Assembly (NCBI GenBank): GCA_002839355.1
Contig: PGXW01000025.1
Coordinates: 21,777 to 85,776, forward strand
Direction of reading: 5' to 3'
Source of the DNA: Spirochaetae bacterium HGW-Spirochaetae-2
GTDB taxonomy: Bacteria > Spirochaetota > Spirochaetia > Sphaerochaetales > Sphaerochaetaceae
Length of the DNA stretch: 64,000 nt
Of the stretch, positions 11,048 through 20,451 are shown piece by piece (position 1 is the first letter of the stretch; every line of letters begins with the position of its first letter). Under the pieces are notes generated by a model, which saw nothing but the letters and a program-made list of their open reading frames with translations, had not been told where the DNA came from and did no database searches. Position numbers and translations under genes: made by a program.

Positions 11048-11246
11048 ATGGTATCTCCCCCTACGTTCCCTGCACTCACTCGGTAATGCAAGCAAGCTTT
11101 CGTTTCCTGCACTCGTTCGGTAGTGGATCCACTTCGTGGCTCCGTTACCTCACTTCGTTTGAAAATGGACCAATAGTAATTGTTCCGCTACCCTCGTTTC
11201 GTTGGGGAATGAAATGATTAACAACAAGGGATTCGCCCGAAACACT
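11048..11246. other. Intergenic stretch downstream of pyrG
   Basis: No ORF here looks coding. The segment holds degenerate direct repeats (11064-11125) and further related fragments up to about 11210, all rich in the word CGTTCGGT / CTTCGTT. I see no clear hairpin with a T tract, so how pyrG is terminated is unknown. Confidence 0.5.
11064..11125 (+). repeat. Imperfect 25-bp direct repeat between pyrG and grpE
   Basis: Copy 1 (11064-11088) reads CGTTCCCTGCACTCACTCGG then TAATG. Copy 2 (11101-11125) reads CGTTTCCTGCACTCGTTCGG then TAGTG. They match at 21 of 25 positions and are separated by 12 bp. Weaker related words follow (GGCTCCGTTACCTCACTTCG and CCGCTACCCTCGTTTCGTTG). Confidence 0.7.
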
Positions 11247-11276
11247 TGACGGTTCCTTTTCCCTTTGAGTATGTTT
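11247..11276 (+). promoter_or_regulatory. Candidate promoter for grpE-dnaK-dnaJ
   Basis: TTGACG at 11247-11252 and TATGTT at 11271-11276 with an 18-bp spacer, about 100 bp upstream of grpE. No CIRCE inverted repeat (TTAGCACTC-N9-GAGTGCTAA) is present and no hrcA gene precedes grpE, so HrcA control of this unit is not apparent. Confidence 0.5.
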
Positions 11277-11374
11277 GATGGGACTGCCAGGGGTGGAAGA
11301 CGTGGCGGATCATTAATAGATACGAATGTCCTCACGACTTGGTAGCATTTGAAATACGTACGCACAGGTAATTT

Positions 11375-12001
11375 ATGAGCAAGAAAGAGAAGAAAGAGAC
11401 TGAGAAGAAAGAGAAAGACATGCAGACTCCCGTGGATCAACAAGGGCCTATCGGTGTGACTGGGGAGGAAAAAGCTTCCCAAACAGCGGAACATGCGGAA
11501 AGTTCCCTTTCTCCACAGGAGGCCCGTATCGCAGAGTTGGAGATGGAAGTGGAAAAACTCACCAAGGAATTGGCCGAGGAGAAGGAATCGTTCATGCGCA
11601 AGCTTGCCGATATGGACAATTATCGGAAACGGCTTGTCCGTGAAAAGGAAACAGCCGTGCAATATGCGAATGAGCGGTTGTTGAACGATTTGATTCCAAT
11701 CCTGGACGATTTTGAGCGTGCGGTCGAAGCCGGAACCTCGACAGAGGACGTCCAATCCTATGTCGATGGTGTCAAGCTGATCCAGAAACAGCTGTTGGAC
11801 GTGTTGGGAAGGAATTGGGGCTTGAAGAAGATGGAAGATATTGTCGGCAAGGAGTTCTCTCCACATGAGCATGAAGCCATGATGATGGAAGCGGGCGACC
11901 AATTCGATACCGAGACTGTTCTTGCCGAATTGCAAAGGGGTTATTATCTTCATGATAGGGTTTTGAGAACCGCAAAGGTGAAGGTGGGAATACCACAGTA
12001 A
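11375..12001 (+). CDS. grpE: GrpE nucleotide-exchange factor
   Basis: The exchange factor that releases ADP from DnaK. The 208 residues show a variable lysine/glutamate-rich N-terminus, a long dimerising helix (about residues 45-110, containing KLADMDNYRKR, the family landmark), and a C-terminal beta domain ending in RGYYLHDRVLRTAKVKV. The start ATG at 11375 follows AGGTAATTT. It is followed by dnaK, dnaJ and rlmB on the same strand, the usual chaperone order. Confidence 0.93.
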   Translation: MSKKEKKETEKKEKDMQTPVDQQGPIGVTGEEKASQTAEHAESSLSPQEARIAELEMEVEKLTKELAEEKESFMRKLADMDNYRKRLVREKETAVQYANERLLNDLIPILDDFERAVEAGTSTEDVQSYVDGVKLIQKQLLDVLGRNWGLKKMEDIVGKEFSPHEHEAMMMEAGDQFDTETVLAELQRGYYLHDRVLRTAKVKVGIPQ

Positions 12002-12093
12002 CTTACGAATGAAAATAAATTAGCAGGAAAAGGATTTTTCATATTCCATATCTTGTGTACAAATGTTGATGGTGAATTTCAAGGAGAAGAACC

Positions 12094-14013
12094 ATGGGTA
12101 GAATAATCGGAATTGACTTAGGTACAACCAATTCATGTGTTGCAGTCATGGAAAACGGCGATGCCGTCGTAATTCAGAATTCGGAAGGACAGCGGACCAC
12201 TCCCTCCATTGTCGGTTTTACAGCAAAGGGAGAACGTTTGGTAGGTCAGCCTGCCAAGAACCAGATCGTAACCAATGCGGAAAATACCGTATCATCCATA
12301 AAACGCTTTATGGGTCGTCGTTTTGCGGAGGTCCCATCGGAAATCACGAAGGTCTCGTACAAAGTGACAGCAGGCCCTTCGGATGAGATCCGTGTATCCA
12401 TCAGAGGCAAGGAATACTCTCCACAGGAAATTTCTGCGGCGACCCTGCAGAAGATGAAGAAGACGGCAGAGGATTACCTCGGCGAGCCTGTCACGGAAGC
12501 GGTCATCACCGTCCCCGCATATTTCAACGATGCCCAAAGGCAAGCCACGAAGGATGCCGGAAAAATCGCTGGCCTGGAAGTCAAGCGGATTGTCAACGAA
12601 CCCACCGCGGCAGCTCTTGCGTACGGACTGGGAAAGGACAACTCGAAGGAAGAGAAGATAGCCGTATACGACCTTGGTGGCGGGACCTTCGACATCTCTA
12701 TCCTCGAACTTGGCGATGGCGTGTTCGAAGTGAAGTCGACCAATGGTGATACGCATCTTGGTGGCGATGACTTCGACCAGAAGATTATCGACTGGTTGGT
12801 CGATAGCTTCAAGAAGGAATCCGGAATCGACTTGTCGAAGGACAAGATGGCGTTGCAACGTCTGCGGGAAGCTGCCGAGAAGGCGAAGATCGAGTTGTCC
12901 AGCACAAAGGACACGTCCATCAACCTTCCGTACATAACCGCTGACGCCTCCGGGCCGAAGCACTTGCAGATGAACCTTTCCCGTGCCAAATTCGAACAGA
13001 TGGTTTCTGACCTGGTGGAACGAAGCCGCAAGCCTTGCTTGAATGCATTGAAGGATGCGGGGCTTTCCCCGAAGGATATCGACGAAGTTATCCTGGTGGG
13101 AGGATCGACACGTATTCCAGCAGTCCAGGCGCTTGTAAAGGAAATTTTCCAAAAGGAACCCCACAAGGGCGTCAACCCCGATGAGGTTGTTGCGATGGGT
13201 GCGGCGATCCAAGGTGGTATCCTTGGTGGCGATGTGAAGGACGTATTGCTCCTGGATGTTACTCCCCTGTCTCTCGGAATCGAGACCCTAGGTGGAATTT
13301 CGACCAAGCTGATTGAGCGCAATACGACTATCCCAACCCGGAAGAGCCAGATTTTCTCGACTGCAGCCGACGGACAGACAGCTGTCTCCATCCATGTGCT
13401 CCAAGGTGAGCGGGAAATGGCAAGCCAGAACCGGACACTTGGCAAATTCGATCTGATTGGAATTCCAGCGGCTCCACGTGGTGTGCCTCAGATCGAAGTG
13501 ACTTTTGATATCGATGCCAACGGTATCGTACATGTCAGCGCGAAGGACCTGGGTACTGGCAAGGAGCAGAAGATTCGGATCGAATCGTCTTCCGGATTGT
13601 CCGAAAAAGATATCGAGCAAATGGTCAAGGATGCGGAGTTGCATGCCGAAGAGGACAAGAAGGAACGTGAGCGGATCGAGGTCCGAAACGAAGCCGATAG
13701 TCTCATGTATTCGACCGAAAAGTCCTTGAAGGATTATGGCGACAAGATTTCGGACGAGGAGAAGGCAAAGATTGAAAGTGCCATCTCCGACCTGAAGGCA
13801 GCCATGACCTCCAATGTGATAGACGAAATCAAGGCCAAGACCGAAGCTCTCCAACAGGCAGCATACAAGTTGGCTGAAGAGATGTACAAGGCGACAGCAG
13901 CCCAGCAGGGTGCCGAAGGACAAGGGCCTGATGCACAGGGACAAGGGTCGTCTTCACAAGGCAAAAAGGCTGATGACGGTGTTGAAGATGCCGATTATGA
14001 AGTCGTAGATTAA
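12094..14013 (+). CDS. dnaK: Chaperone DnaK (Hsp70)
   Basis: ATP-dependent Hsp70 chaperone, 639 residues. The nucleotide-binding domain opens with [15 protein letters not shown] and contains [10 protein letters not shown] and [13 protein letters not shown]; the linker [15 protein letters not shown] leads to the substrate-binding domain. The C-terminal lid ends in a glutamine/glycine-rich stretch and an acidic EDADYEVVD tail of the EEVD-like type. The ATG at 12094 has AAGGAG 9 bp upstream. It works with GrpE and DnaJ encoded on either side. Confidence 0.97.
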   Translation: MGRIIGIDLGTTNSCVAVMENGDAVVIQNSEGQRTTPSIVGFTAKGERLVGQPAKNQIVTNAENTVSSIKRFMGRRFAEVPSEITKVSYKVTAGPSDEIRVSIRGKEYSPQEISAATLQKMKKTAEDYLGEPVTEAVITVPAYFNDAQRQATKDAGKIAGLEVKRIVNEPTAAALAYGLGKDNSKEEKIAVYDLGGGTFDISILELGDGVFEVKSTNGDTHLGGDDFDQKIIDWLVDSFKKESGIDLSKDKMALQRLREAAEKAKIELSSTKDTSINLPYITADASGPKHLQMNLSRAKFEQMVSDLVERSRKPCLNALKDAGLSPKDIDEVILVGGSTRIPAVQALVKEIFQKEPHKGVNPDEVVAMGAAIQGGILGGDVKDVLLLDVTPLSLGIETLGGISTKLIERNTTIPTRKSQIFSTAADGQTAVSIHVLQGEREMASQNRTLGKFDLIGIPAAPRGVPQIEVTFDIDANGIVHVSAKDLGTGKEQKIRIESSSGLSEKDIEQMVKDAELHAEEDKKERERIEVRNEADSLMYSTEKSLKDYGDKISDEEKAKIESAISDLKAAMTSNVIDEIKAKTEALQQAAYKLAEEMYKATAAQQGAEGQGPDAQGQGSSSQGKKADDGVEDADYEVVD

Positions 14014-14042
14014 TCGAATCCAACTGAAGGAAGTGTTGCACC

Positions 14043-15158
14043 GTGGCAAAACGGGATTATTACGAAGTCTTGGGCGTTTCGAAAGGAGCAGCCCAAGACG
14101 AAATCAAAAAAGCCTATCGTAAATTGGCTGTGGCAAATCATCCGGACAAGAATCCCGGGGATGCGGCAGCGGAAGAACGGTTCAAGGAAGCCAGCGAAGC
14201 CTACGAAGTGTTGAGCAACGAGCAGAAGCGGCAAGCGTACGACCAGTACGGGTTCGCGGGTGTCGATGCCGGTGGTGCACAGGACTATTCCAATGTCTAC
14301 CGGGACTTCAGCGATTTGTTCGGTGGTGGATTCGGAGATATCTTCGGATCCTTCTTTGGTGGTGGGGGACGATCCTCGCAAGCATCCCGTGGTCCGGCTG
14401 TGGGTTCAAGCCTGCGGTATGATATCGAGATTGACTTCAAGGACGCTGTCTTCGGAACCAAAGTCGATGTTTCCTATACCCATCAGATCCATTGCTCGAC
14501 ATGCCATGGATCAGGGGTGAAAAGCGGGTCGGGAAAAAAGATCTGTCCTACCTGTAACGGTGTGGGCCAAGTGCGAAGGAATTCCGGATTCTTCTCCATA
14601 GCCTCGACGTGCCCCACCTGTGGAGGTGAGGGACATATAGTCGAGAACCCCTGTGGCGAATGTCATGGATCAGGTCTCATGCGCAAACAGCAGAAGCTGA
14701 AGGTCACGATACCTGCTGGAGTAGATACCGGCAACCGGATCTCCATCTCTGGCATGGGTGATGCTGGACCGAATGGCGGACCGTCAGGCGATCTGTTTGT
14801 CTATGTCAATGTTCGTCCCCATGCCTATTTCGAACGGTCTGGAACCGACTTGTATTGCCAGATACCCATATCGATCACCCAAGCCGCATTGGGCGGGGAC
14901 ATCGAAGTGATGACAATAGACGATGTAAGGGTGAAAGTAGCCGTTCCAGCCGGGACACAGAATGGAAAAGTCCTGCGTCTGCGCAACAAGGGTGTTCCGA
15001 AATTGCGGGGATCGCTGGATCAACGGGGTGACCAATATATCAAGTTGATAGTGGAAACTCCTCGGAAATTGAATCGCGAAGCAAAAAAACTAATGAGCCA
15101 GTTGGCTGAAGTCTTGGGAGAAAACAAAAATCCCGAGCCGGTACCATTTACCGAATAG
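14043..15158 (+). CDS. dnaJ: Co-chaperone DnaJ (Hsp40)
   Basis: A type-I J protein of 371 residues that stimulates DnaK ATPase and delivers substrates. The J domain begins [15 protein letters not shown] and has the HPD tripeptide (NHPDKNPGD). Then come a Gly/Phe-rich linker (about residues 80-125), a zinc-binding domain with four CxxCxGxG repeats ([32 protein letters not shown]), and two C-terminal beta domains. It starts with GTG at 14043 after AAGGAAG. Confidence 0.96.
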   Translation: MAKRDYYEVLGVSKGAAQDEIKKAYRKLAVANHPDKNPGDAAAEERFKEASEAYEVLSNEQKRQAYDQYGFAGVDAGGAQDYSNVYRDFSDLFGGGFGDIFGSFFGGGGRSSQASRGPAVGSSLRYDIEIDFKDAVFGTKVDVSYTHQIHCSTCHGSGVKSGSGKKICPTCNGVGQVRRNSGFFSIASTCPTCGGEGHIVENPCGECHGSGLMRKQQKLKVTIPAGVDTGNRISISGMGDAGPNGGPSGDLFVYVNVRPHAYFERSGTDLYCQIPISITQAALGGDIEVMTIDDVRVKVAVPAGTQNGKVLRLRNKGVPKLRGSLDQRGDQYIKLIVETPRKLNREAKKLMSQLAEVLGENKNPEPVPFTE

Positions 15159-15168
15159 GGGAGTTTTC

Positions 15169-15939
15169 ATGGGCGAGAGGATAGTAGGATTTCATGCGAT
15201 CGAAGAGGCTTTGAAACAAGCTCCTGCTGGTAGCATATTGTATATTTGCAGGAATATGGAAAAGCGCAACGATCGCTTGGAGTCGTTGGCTCGTGGAAAC
15301 TCGAACGTTGCAGTCAGAAAGATAGCGAAAATCGAGATGGACAGGCTGATTCAGAGTGCGGACCATCGTGGGGCCATGTTGGATATGGGAAGGCCCCGGG
15401 AACGCCAGTCGGGTTTAGGTAGGAAGGACGCCACAACGGTGAAGGACTTCCTCGCGGGACTGCCTGAAGACAAGCCTGCCCTGGTCCTGGTCCTAGACGG
15501 TATTACCGATGTCCACAATCTTGGGGCGATCCTACGGAGTGCCGACCAGTTTTCTGTCGATCTTGTGATCGTGCCGGAACGACGGAGTGCCCAGGCGAAC
15601 GAAACCGTGGTCCGCATTTCGAGTGGAGCCGCGCAATACGTTCCCATGGCTACGGTGACCAATCTGGTCCGCGAGATAGAATTGTTGCAGAAACAGGGAT
15701 TCTGGGTGTACGGAGCAGATATGGGTGGCGATGCCGTGTTCTCGATGAAATTCCCGAATCGGACAGTGCTTGTCATGGGTTCGGAAGGGGATGGAATGAG
15801 CCAGCTGGTTGAGAAGCGATGTGACCATATCGTTTCCATTCCGACTTCCGGTCATATCGACTCGTTGAACGTATCGGTTGCCGCGGGAATTCTCCTATAC
15901 GAATTCCGTCGCCAACAACCGGTAGTACGTGCCGATTAG
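15169..15939 (+). CDS. rlmB: 23S rRNA (guanosine-2'-O-)-methyltransferase RlmB-like (TrmH family)
   Basis: A SPOUT-class RNA 2'-O-methyltransferase of 256 residues. An N-terminal L30e-like substrate-binding domain (GERIVGFHAIEEAL, to about residue 80) precedes the trefoil-knot catalytic domain with VLDGITDVHNLGAILRSA (motif 1), MGSEGDGMS (motif 2) and IPTSGHIDSLNVSVAAGI (motif 3). In E. coli RlmB methylates G2251 of 23S rRNA. A TrmH-family relative with another target is possible. The start follows GGGGAG, 10 bp after dnaJ. Its stop overlaps the stop of the convergent purD homologue. Confidence 0.85.
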   Translation: MGERIVGFHAIEEALKQAPAGSILYICRNMEKRNDRLESLARGNSNVAVRKIAKIEMDRLIQSADHRGAMLDMGRPRERQSGLGRKDATTVKDFLAGLPEDKPALVLVLDGITDVHNLGAILRSADQFSVDLVIVPERRSAQANETVVRISSGAAQYVPMATVTNLVREIELLQKQGFWVYGADMGGDAVFSMKFPNRTVLVMGSEGDGMSQLVEKRCDHIVSIPTSGHIDSLNVSVAAGILLYEFRRQQPVVRAD

Positions 15940-17201
15940 TTCTCGAAAAACTTGTTCCCGATATCGTTGCGGTACCACGCCCCATCGAAACGAACCGAAT
16001 CGATATACTGGTACGCCTGCTTATTGGCTTGGATAATATTTTTCCCGATTCCGACAATAGTGACATTCCTTCCACCGGTTGTCACAGACACATTATCCTT
16101 CTCCATGACAGCACCATAGAAGACCATCGGTTTGTTTGTCAGCAGGTTGTTCCTTATGATATTGGGAAGTGGTTCGACAATCTGTCCCAACACCGGTTTG
16201 TCGGGATATCCCTGGCTTGCAACAACTACCGCAACTGCCGACTTGGTCGAAACTTCCAGCTGGAAATTCTTGACAGTATCTTGTTTCATGGCGTTGAGGA
16301 TCTCGACAATATCCGACTTGATCAGTGGAACGATAGCCTGTGTAGCGGGATCGTTGAACCTGACGTGGTAGTCGACCAATACGGGGCCATCATTTGTGAG
16401 GATTACACTGAATGTCAGAACACCCTTGTAGGCAAATTGTTCGACCTGCATGCCATAGAGTGTAGGCTCGATTATCAATTCGATGATTTGCTTCTGTACA
16501 CTTTTTGGAAGTGGTACGGGACAGATGGATCCCATTCCACCGGTAGCGGCTCCTGACCCGCCTTCCTCGCTCTTGGTATAGTCGGAACAAAGCGGCAACA
16601 TAAGGTATCCGTTGTTGTCGGTGAAGACTGTTATGGTGACGGACAATCCGGCCAAGTGGTTCTCAACAAGAAGATTGTCGGTCTGTAAAATGCCTTTGCC
16701 GAAATTCATGAGGGTCTGGTAATCGTTCGAATCGACCATGATCCTACTTGGAGCCATGGCATTGCGCTTGAGGACGAAGTTCTCTCCCGGGTGCCGCTTG
16801 AGGAAATTCGACAACGACTCTTCGTCGGAGAACATCTTGTATGGTGGGGTGGGAATATTGTGGCGGGATGTGAAGGTTCTTGCGAAATAGCGGTCACCCT
16901 CAAGTTTCAAGGCATTGCCCGGTGCTCCGAAGGTGTCGATGCCACGATTGTTCAGGTAGTCGATAACACCGGTGAACAATGGTGCCTCGGTACCGACAAA
17001 TACAAAGTTGATATCGTATTTCCTGCAAGCCTCGTAAACCGATTCCGGAGATGACGGATCGACATCGGGAAGATTCTCCGCGATGTCGCCGGTACCCACA
17101 TTTCCTTTGGCGACAAACAGCCCGTCAATAAGCTTGCTTTGGGAAAACAACCAAGTCATCGCATGGTCTTTTGCTCCAGAACCCAACACAAGAACTCTCA
17201 T
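15936..17201 (-). CDS. purD: Divergent phosphoribosylamine-glycine ligase (PurD) homologue
   Basis: A 421-residue ATP-grasp protein collinear with GARS (PurD), which joins phosphoribosylamine and glycine in purine synthesis. It keeps the frame of the family: LVLGSGAKDHA, GTEAPL, LEGDRYFA, TGGMG, DYHVRF and a terminal YRNDIG. Several normally invariant sites differ. The ATP loop KADGLAAGKG is KRNAMAPSRI, the EExxxGEE block is VENHLAGLS, and the metal-binding ExN in EFNxRFGDPE is DYHVRFNDPA. It may be a specialised or inactive paralogue. The start at 17201 has AAGGAG. It follows tatD and the broken dus gene on the same strand. Confidence 0.75.
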   Translation of the reverse strand: MRVLVLGSGAKDHAMTWLFSQSKLIDGLFVAKGNVGTGDIAENLPDVDPSSPESVYEACRKYDINFVFVGTEAPLFTGVIDYLNNRGIDTFGAPGNALKLEGDRYFARTFTSRHNIPTPPYKMFSDEESLSNFLKRHPGENFVLKRNAMAPSRIMVDSNDYQTLMNFGKGILQTDNLLVENHLAGLSVTITVFTDNNGYLMLPLCSDYTKSEEGGSGAATGGMGSICPVPLPKSVQKQIIELIIEPTLYGMQVEQFAYKGVLTFSVILTNDGPVLVDYHVRFNDPATQAIVPLIKSDIVEILNAMKQDTVKNFQLEVSTKSAVAVVVASQGYPDKPVLGQIVEPLPNIIRNNLLTNKPMVFYGAVMEKDNVSVTTGGRNVTIVGIGKNIIQANKQAYQYIDSVRFDGAWYRNDIGNKFFEN

Positions 17202-17279
17202 GTTTTCTCCTTTCCCTGCATAGTTTCGGGACTCCAAGAGGCTACCATGTAACGATTGGCAAGGTCAACTCTCGACAGG

Positions 17280-18255
17280 TTATAGCTCTTGTGGAGTCTC
17301 TTCCACCAGGTGTGCGCAGATAGTCTCATACTGCTCGTAGGTGTTCGCTTGGACGAGTGCCTGCTTGGCTTTCGACGCGTGATGGATCCCCTTGAGATAA
17401 GCGGTCGCATGCTTGCGCATCTCCCGACAAGCCAGCCGTTCTCCGATATCGTTTCCCATGAGATGCAGCTGCCTGAGCAGGGTGGTCACCCGTTCCCGGG
17501 TAGTGTGGTACACTGTCTCCTCTCCCTTGGTCAGCAGGTTGTAGGTATCGGTGAAGATGAAGGGATTCCCCATGGCTCCACGAGCGAACATAACACCATC
17601 GACCCCTGTCTGCTCCAACATCTCTTGGGCAGCCCGGGCTGAGAAGAGGTCACCGGAACCGAATATGGGAACCTTAGGATTGCGATTGTGCACATAGTGC
17701 TTCAAATCGGCCAGTGCGGACCAATCGGCGGTTCCCGAGTAGCCCATGGCCTTCGTGCGGGCATGCATAGTGATCATGTCGACTCCAGCCGCAAGCGCGG
17801 CATCGGTAGTCTCATGATAGTTGAGGGAGCTCGAATCCCACCCCAACCTGATTTTTACCGAAACGGGGATATCGCAGGAATGCTTGATAAGGTGGACAAT
17901 ATCATGGATCTTGTCGGGAAATCTCAGAAGAGCCGAACCGGCTCCTGTCTTCACTACCTTTGGCACAGGACACCCGCACAACCACCGATGCTTCCGGCAT
18001 GAATATTTGGATGGCGAGTTGCTGCTCGTTGTCCGCCCGTACCATGAGTTTTTCCGTGTTGACACTGTCCCGTGCGAGACCTTCGGCACTCACCATCTCG
18101 GTATAGGTGAACGACGCTCCCTTGTCGATGCAGACGGAACGGAAAGCCCTGTCCGTGTATCCCGCCAAAGGAGCGAGAAACAAGTTCCCGTCGATGTGGA
18201 TCGAGCCGATATCAACGGGATGATACAGAGGTTTGGGTTGTATTTGACCAGTCAT
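17280..18255 (-). pseudogene. tRNA-dihydrouridine synthase, disrupted by deletion and frameshift
   Basis: Two reading frames together cover a DusB-type flavoenzyme. The 5' part (18255 down to about 17970) encodes LFLAPLAGYTDRAFR, YTEMVSAEG and LAIQIF. The 3' part, in another frame (from about 17975 to 17280), encodes GCPVPKVVKTGAGSAL, VSVKIRLGWD, MITMHARTKAMGYSG, FGSGDLFS and GVMFARGAMGNPF. In intact homologues about 25-30 residues separate the QIF and GCPVPKVV blocks; here only about 9-10 remain and the frame is broken. The catalytic CPVPKVVK and the FMN site are in the downstream frame. This is either a real pseudogene or an assembly error. Confidence 0.75.
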
Positions 18256-18260
18256 ACGTA

Positions 18261-19040
18261 CTATACGTTCTCCGGCAAGTGGAAGGCCCTGAGGCTATTC
18301 TCGTACAATGCCTGTGCGGTATCTTCCAACGACATTCGTTTGATATCCGCAATCGCTTGTGCGGTTTCGACCAAATACGCAGGCTTGTTCCGTTTCCCCT
18401 TGTAGTTGGAAGGAACCATGAAAGGACTCTCCGATTCTATGAGAATCCTATCCATGGGAAGATTTGCTATGGTCTCATGCAGGTGGCGGACGTTCTTATA
18501 GGTGATGTTGCCGGCGAACGAGAAATACATGGGCAATTCCAAAGCTTCCATGGCGTAGAGCCAATCCTCGGAATAGCAGTGGAATATTCCGCCCTTTTCT
18601 CCGATCCTGGTCTTCAATATATCCAGCAGGTCGCGGCCAGCTTCACGGTTGTGGATGATTGCGGGCAATTGGAGACTCCTGGCAATGTCCAGCTGTCTGA
18701 TGAAAAGCTCTACCTGGGAGTTCTTGTCACCGAAATTTCGATAATAGTCGAGCCCGATCTCGCCGATGGCGATTACACGGTCCAGCTTCGCAAAGGCCTG
18801 CAGCCTGTGTTCCCAATTCACCCCGGGGTTCGCTACTTCCGACGGAGAAACTCCCACCGCATGGTAGACACCTGTGGCGGTCTTCAGATTCTCATATACC
18901 TGCTCGAAGTCGTGGAGGCTATTGCAGATACTGACGATATGGGAAACCGACTTCCGCTTGGCGAGTTGTATGATGAGCAATTGCTCCATCTGGTCTTCAT
19001 GTATCAGGCCGATATGGGCGTGAGTATCAAATAATTGCAT
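18261..19040 (-). CDS. tatD: TatD-family metal-dependent DNase
   Basis: A TIM-barrel metallohydrolase of 259 residues. Metal ligands are visible in MQLFDTHAHI (HxH), IGEIGLDYY (Glu), IIHNREAG (His), IFHCYSED (His) and LIESESPFMVP, where the usual Asp of TDSP is Glu. Family members are 3'-5' exonucleases linked to DNA repair and RNA quality control. I set the start at the ATG at 19040 because AGGA precedes it and the protein then begins at the conserved motif; the 74 upstream residues look non-coding. It heads the tatD-dus-purD transcript. Confidence 0.88.
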   Translation of the reverse strand: MQLFDTHAHIGLIHEDQMEQLLIIQLAKRKSVSHIVSICNSLHDFEQVYENLKTATGVYHAVGVSPSEVANPGVNWEHRLQAFAKLDRVIAIGEIGLDYYRNFGDKNSQVELFIRQLDIARSLQLPAIIHNREAGRDLLDILKTRIGEKGGIFHCYSEDWLYAMEALELPMYFSFAGNITYKNVRHLHETIANLPMDRILIESESPFMVPSNYKGKRNKPAYLVETAQAIADIKRMSLEDTAQALYENSLRAFHLPENV

Positions 19041-19089
19041 GGTTTTTCCTGATGTTGATAAGAAATATGTCTTTACGGGACTTACCAAG

Positions 19090-19118
19090 AAGATACCATG
19101 AACCATTGTGGTCGTCAA
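19090..19118 (-). promoter_or_regulatory. Promoter for the tatD-dus-purD unit
   Basis: On the minus strand TTGACG (19118-19113) and TATCTT (19095-19090) are separated by 17 bp, about 50 bp upstream of the tatD ATG. Confidence 0.6.
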
Positions 19119-19131
19119 GGCAGATTTGTGT

Positions 19132-19160
19132 TTGACAATTTCGTTCCAACATGGTAGCTT
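19132..19160 (+). promoter_or_regulatory. Promoter candidate for the PSP1-domain gene
   Basis: A perfect -35 TTGACA (19132-19137) is followed after 17 bp by a weak -10, TAGCTT (19155-19160). It faces away from the tatD promoter. The original start of the downstream gene may have been an ATG near 19215 (see the PSP1 entry). Confidence 0.45.
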
Positions 19161-19326
19161 AGGATATGCTTGAGAGAATCTAATGCTTTTCAGCTTAAGC
19201 AAATAAGGATGTTGATGAAAAAAGATAGAAATTTCCATTCTGCACATGACGGGGAGGCTCAAGAGAAGAAGCCGACCCAGCGGCCGGAATATGGATATAT
19301 ATATTTGGTGAAGAATCCATCTTCAA

Positions 19327-20334
19327 ATGAATTGTCTCGACTACGGCATGGTTGTTGGTTCGGCGATGGCGATGAAGGGGTACGAGCCTGGCTCGACCGA
19401 ATGCCAGGGGGCCTGTCTCCATGGCGAGACAATCGATGATATCTATGCGGTCGACGAGGATCTTGTCGCTGCCGGTGAACCTGAAGCCTCCGCTGCTTCA
19501 GATGCGGTGCAGGCACCTGTCGAGGTGCCTGCATATGTTGCGGCAGGGCTCGATTACGACGGGGCTCCCGATGATGCGTGTGGACAATGTGCGGGATGTT
19601 GCTCCTCCGGCAAAGGGAAAAAGGAAGACGATGTTCCGGTCAAGATATCCGGAGATGTTGACTGGATCGACAGGTTGGCCGGCAAGGATGATTATGCACG
19701 GTACCGCGAGTTGACGGAGATGGAGGGCGAGGCCCTTGTCCTGTGTCGCGAAAAGGTTCAGATCCACGGATTGGATATGAAATTGGTTTCCGCCCACTAC
19801 CTGTTCGGCGAAGCCAAGATAATCTTCTTTTTCACCGCGGCGAACCGTGTCGATTTTCGTGATCTTGTAAAGGATCTGGTTGCGGTATTCAGGATCCGCA
19901 TCGAGTTGCGGCAGATCGGCGTCAGGGACGAATCACGTGTCTTGGGCGGTCTGGCGGTCTGCGGTAGGGACTTTTGTTGCCACGCTATTACCGACAAATT
20001 GAACCCGGTATCCATAAAAATGGCCAAGGAACAAAATCTTTCACTGAATTCCACAAAAATTTCTGGACCATGCGGAAGATTGTTATGCTGCCTTTCCTAT
20101 GAATACGATTTCTATTTTGAGGAAAAGCGGAACCTGCCCCAGGAAGGGAGCAAGTTGAAGATACAGCACGAACTGATGAAAATCACTGAAGTAAATATTT
20201 TATCACGCAAGATTTCCCTTACCGGTCCCGATGGAAGGCATTTGACGATTCCTTTTACGGCTGTTTATCACAATGATGAGAACTCTCGCTGGGAAGTGAC
20301 CCGTGAGTATCTAGACGAATTTCTCACAAACTGA
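19327..20334 (+). CDS. PSP1-domain protein (RicT/YaaT family), N-terminus apparently damaged
   Basis: The C-terminal two thirds match RicT/YaaT: HGLDMKLVSAHYLF, ELRQIGVRDESRVLGG, the cysteine motif CGRDFCCH, VSIKMAKEQNLSLN and SGPCGRLLCCLSYE. In Bacillus RicT partners other Ric proteins in a Fe-S-bearing complex that affects RNase Y. Upstream, another frame from the ATG at 19215 encodes YGYIYLVKNPSSNE, like the family N-terminus, but the family's following beta strands are missing and the frame changes at about 19330. The first residues here (LDYGMVVG) resemble the later DLGxVxG motif. The ATG at 19327 has no good ribosome-binding site. An insert of about 60 residues includes the Cys-rich CGQCAGCC. 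Confidence 0.7.
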   Translation: MNCLDYGMVVGSAMAMKGYEPGSTECQGACLHGETIDDIYAVDEDLVAAGEPEASAASDAVQAPVEVPAYVAAGLDYDGAPDDACGQCAGCCSSGKGKKEDDVPVKISGDVDWIDRLAGKDDYARYRELTEMEGEALVLCREKVQIHGLDMKLVSAHYLFGEAKIIFFFTAANRVDFRDLVKDLVAVFRIRIELRQIGVRDESRVLGGLAVCGRDFCCHAITDKLNPVSIKMAKEQNLSLNSTKISGPCGRLLCCLSYEYDFYFEEKRNLPQEGSKLKIQHELMKITEVNILSRKISLTGPDGRHLTIPFTAVYHNDENSRWEVTREYLDEFLTN

Positions 20335-20348
20335 TACAAACTATTGTA

Positions 20349-20377
20349 TTGACCGAGATTACGGAGTATGGTATTTT
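20349..20377 (+). promoter_or_regulatory. Promoter for rpsT
   Basis: TTGACC (20349-20354), a 17-bp spacer and TATTTT (20372-20377), about 75 bp upstream of the S20 start. Confidence 0.5.
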
Positions 20378-20451
20378 GTGTATCCGTTGGTTCAGAGATA
20401 CAATTAATTCCCTTGAACTTATATAATTGAGAAAACCTTTGGAGGTATTAC

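Noticed and set aside
11048..11374. CIRCE element for HrcA control upstream of grpE
   Set aside because: No TTAGCACTC-N9-GAGTGCTAA or close variant is present; the GCACTC words belong to the direct repeats.
12292..13445. Long antisense ORFs of over 300 codons opposite dnaK
   Set aside because: Open frames antisense to dnaK are common and come from codon bias in the conserved gene; no protein family is recognisable.
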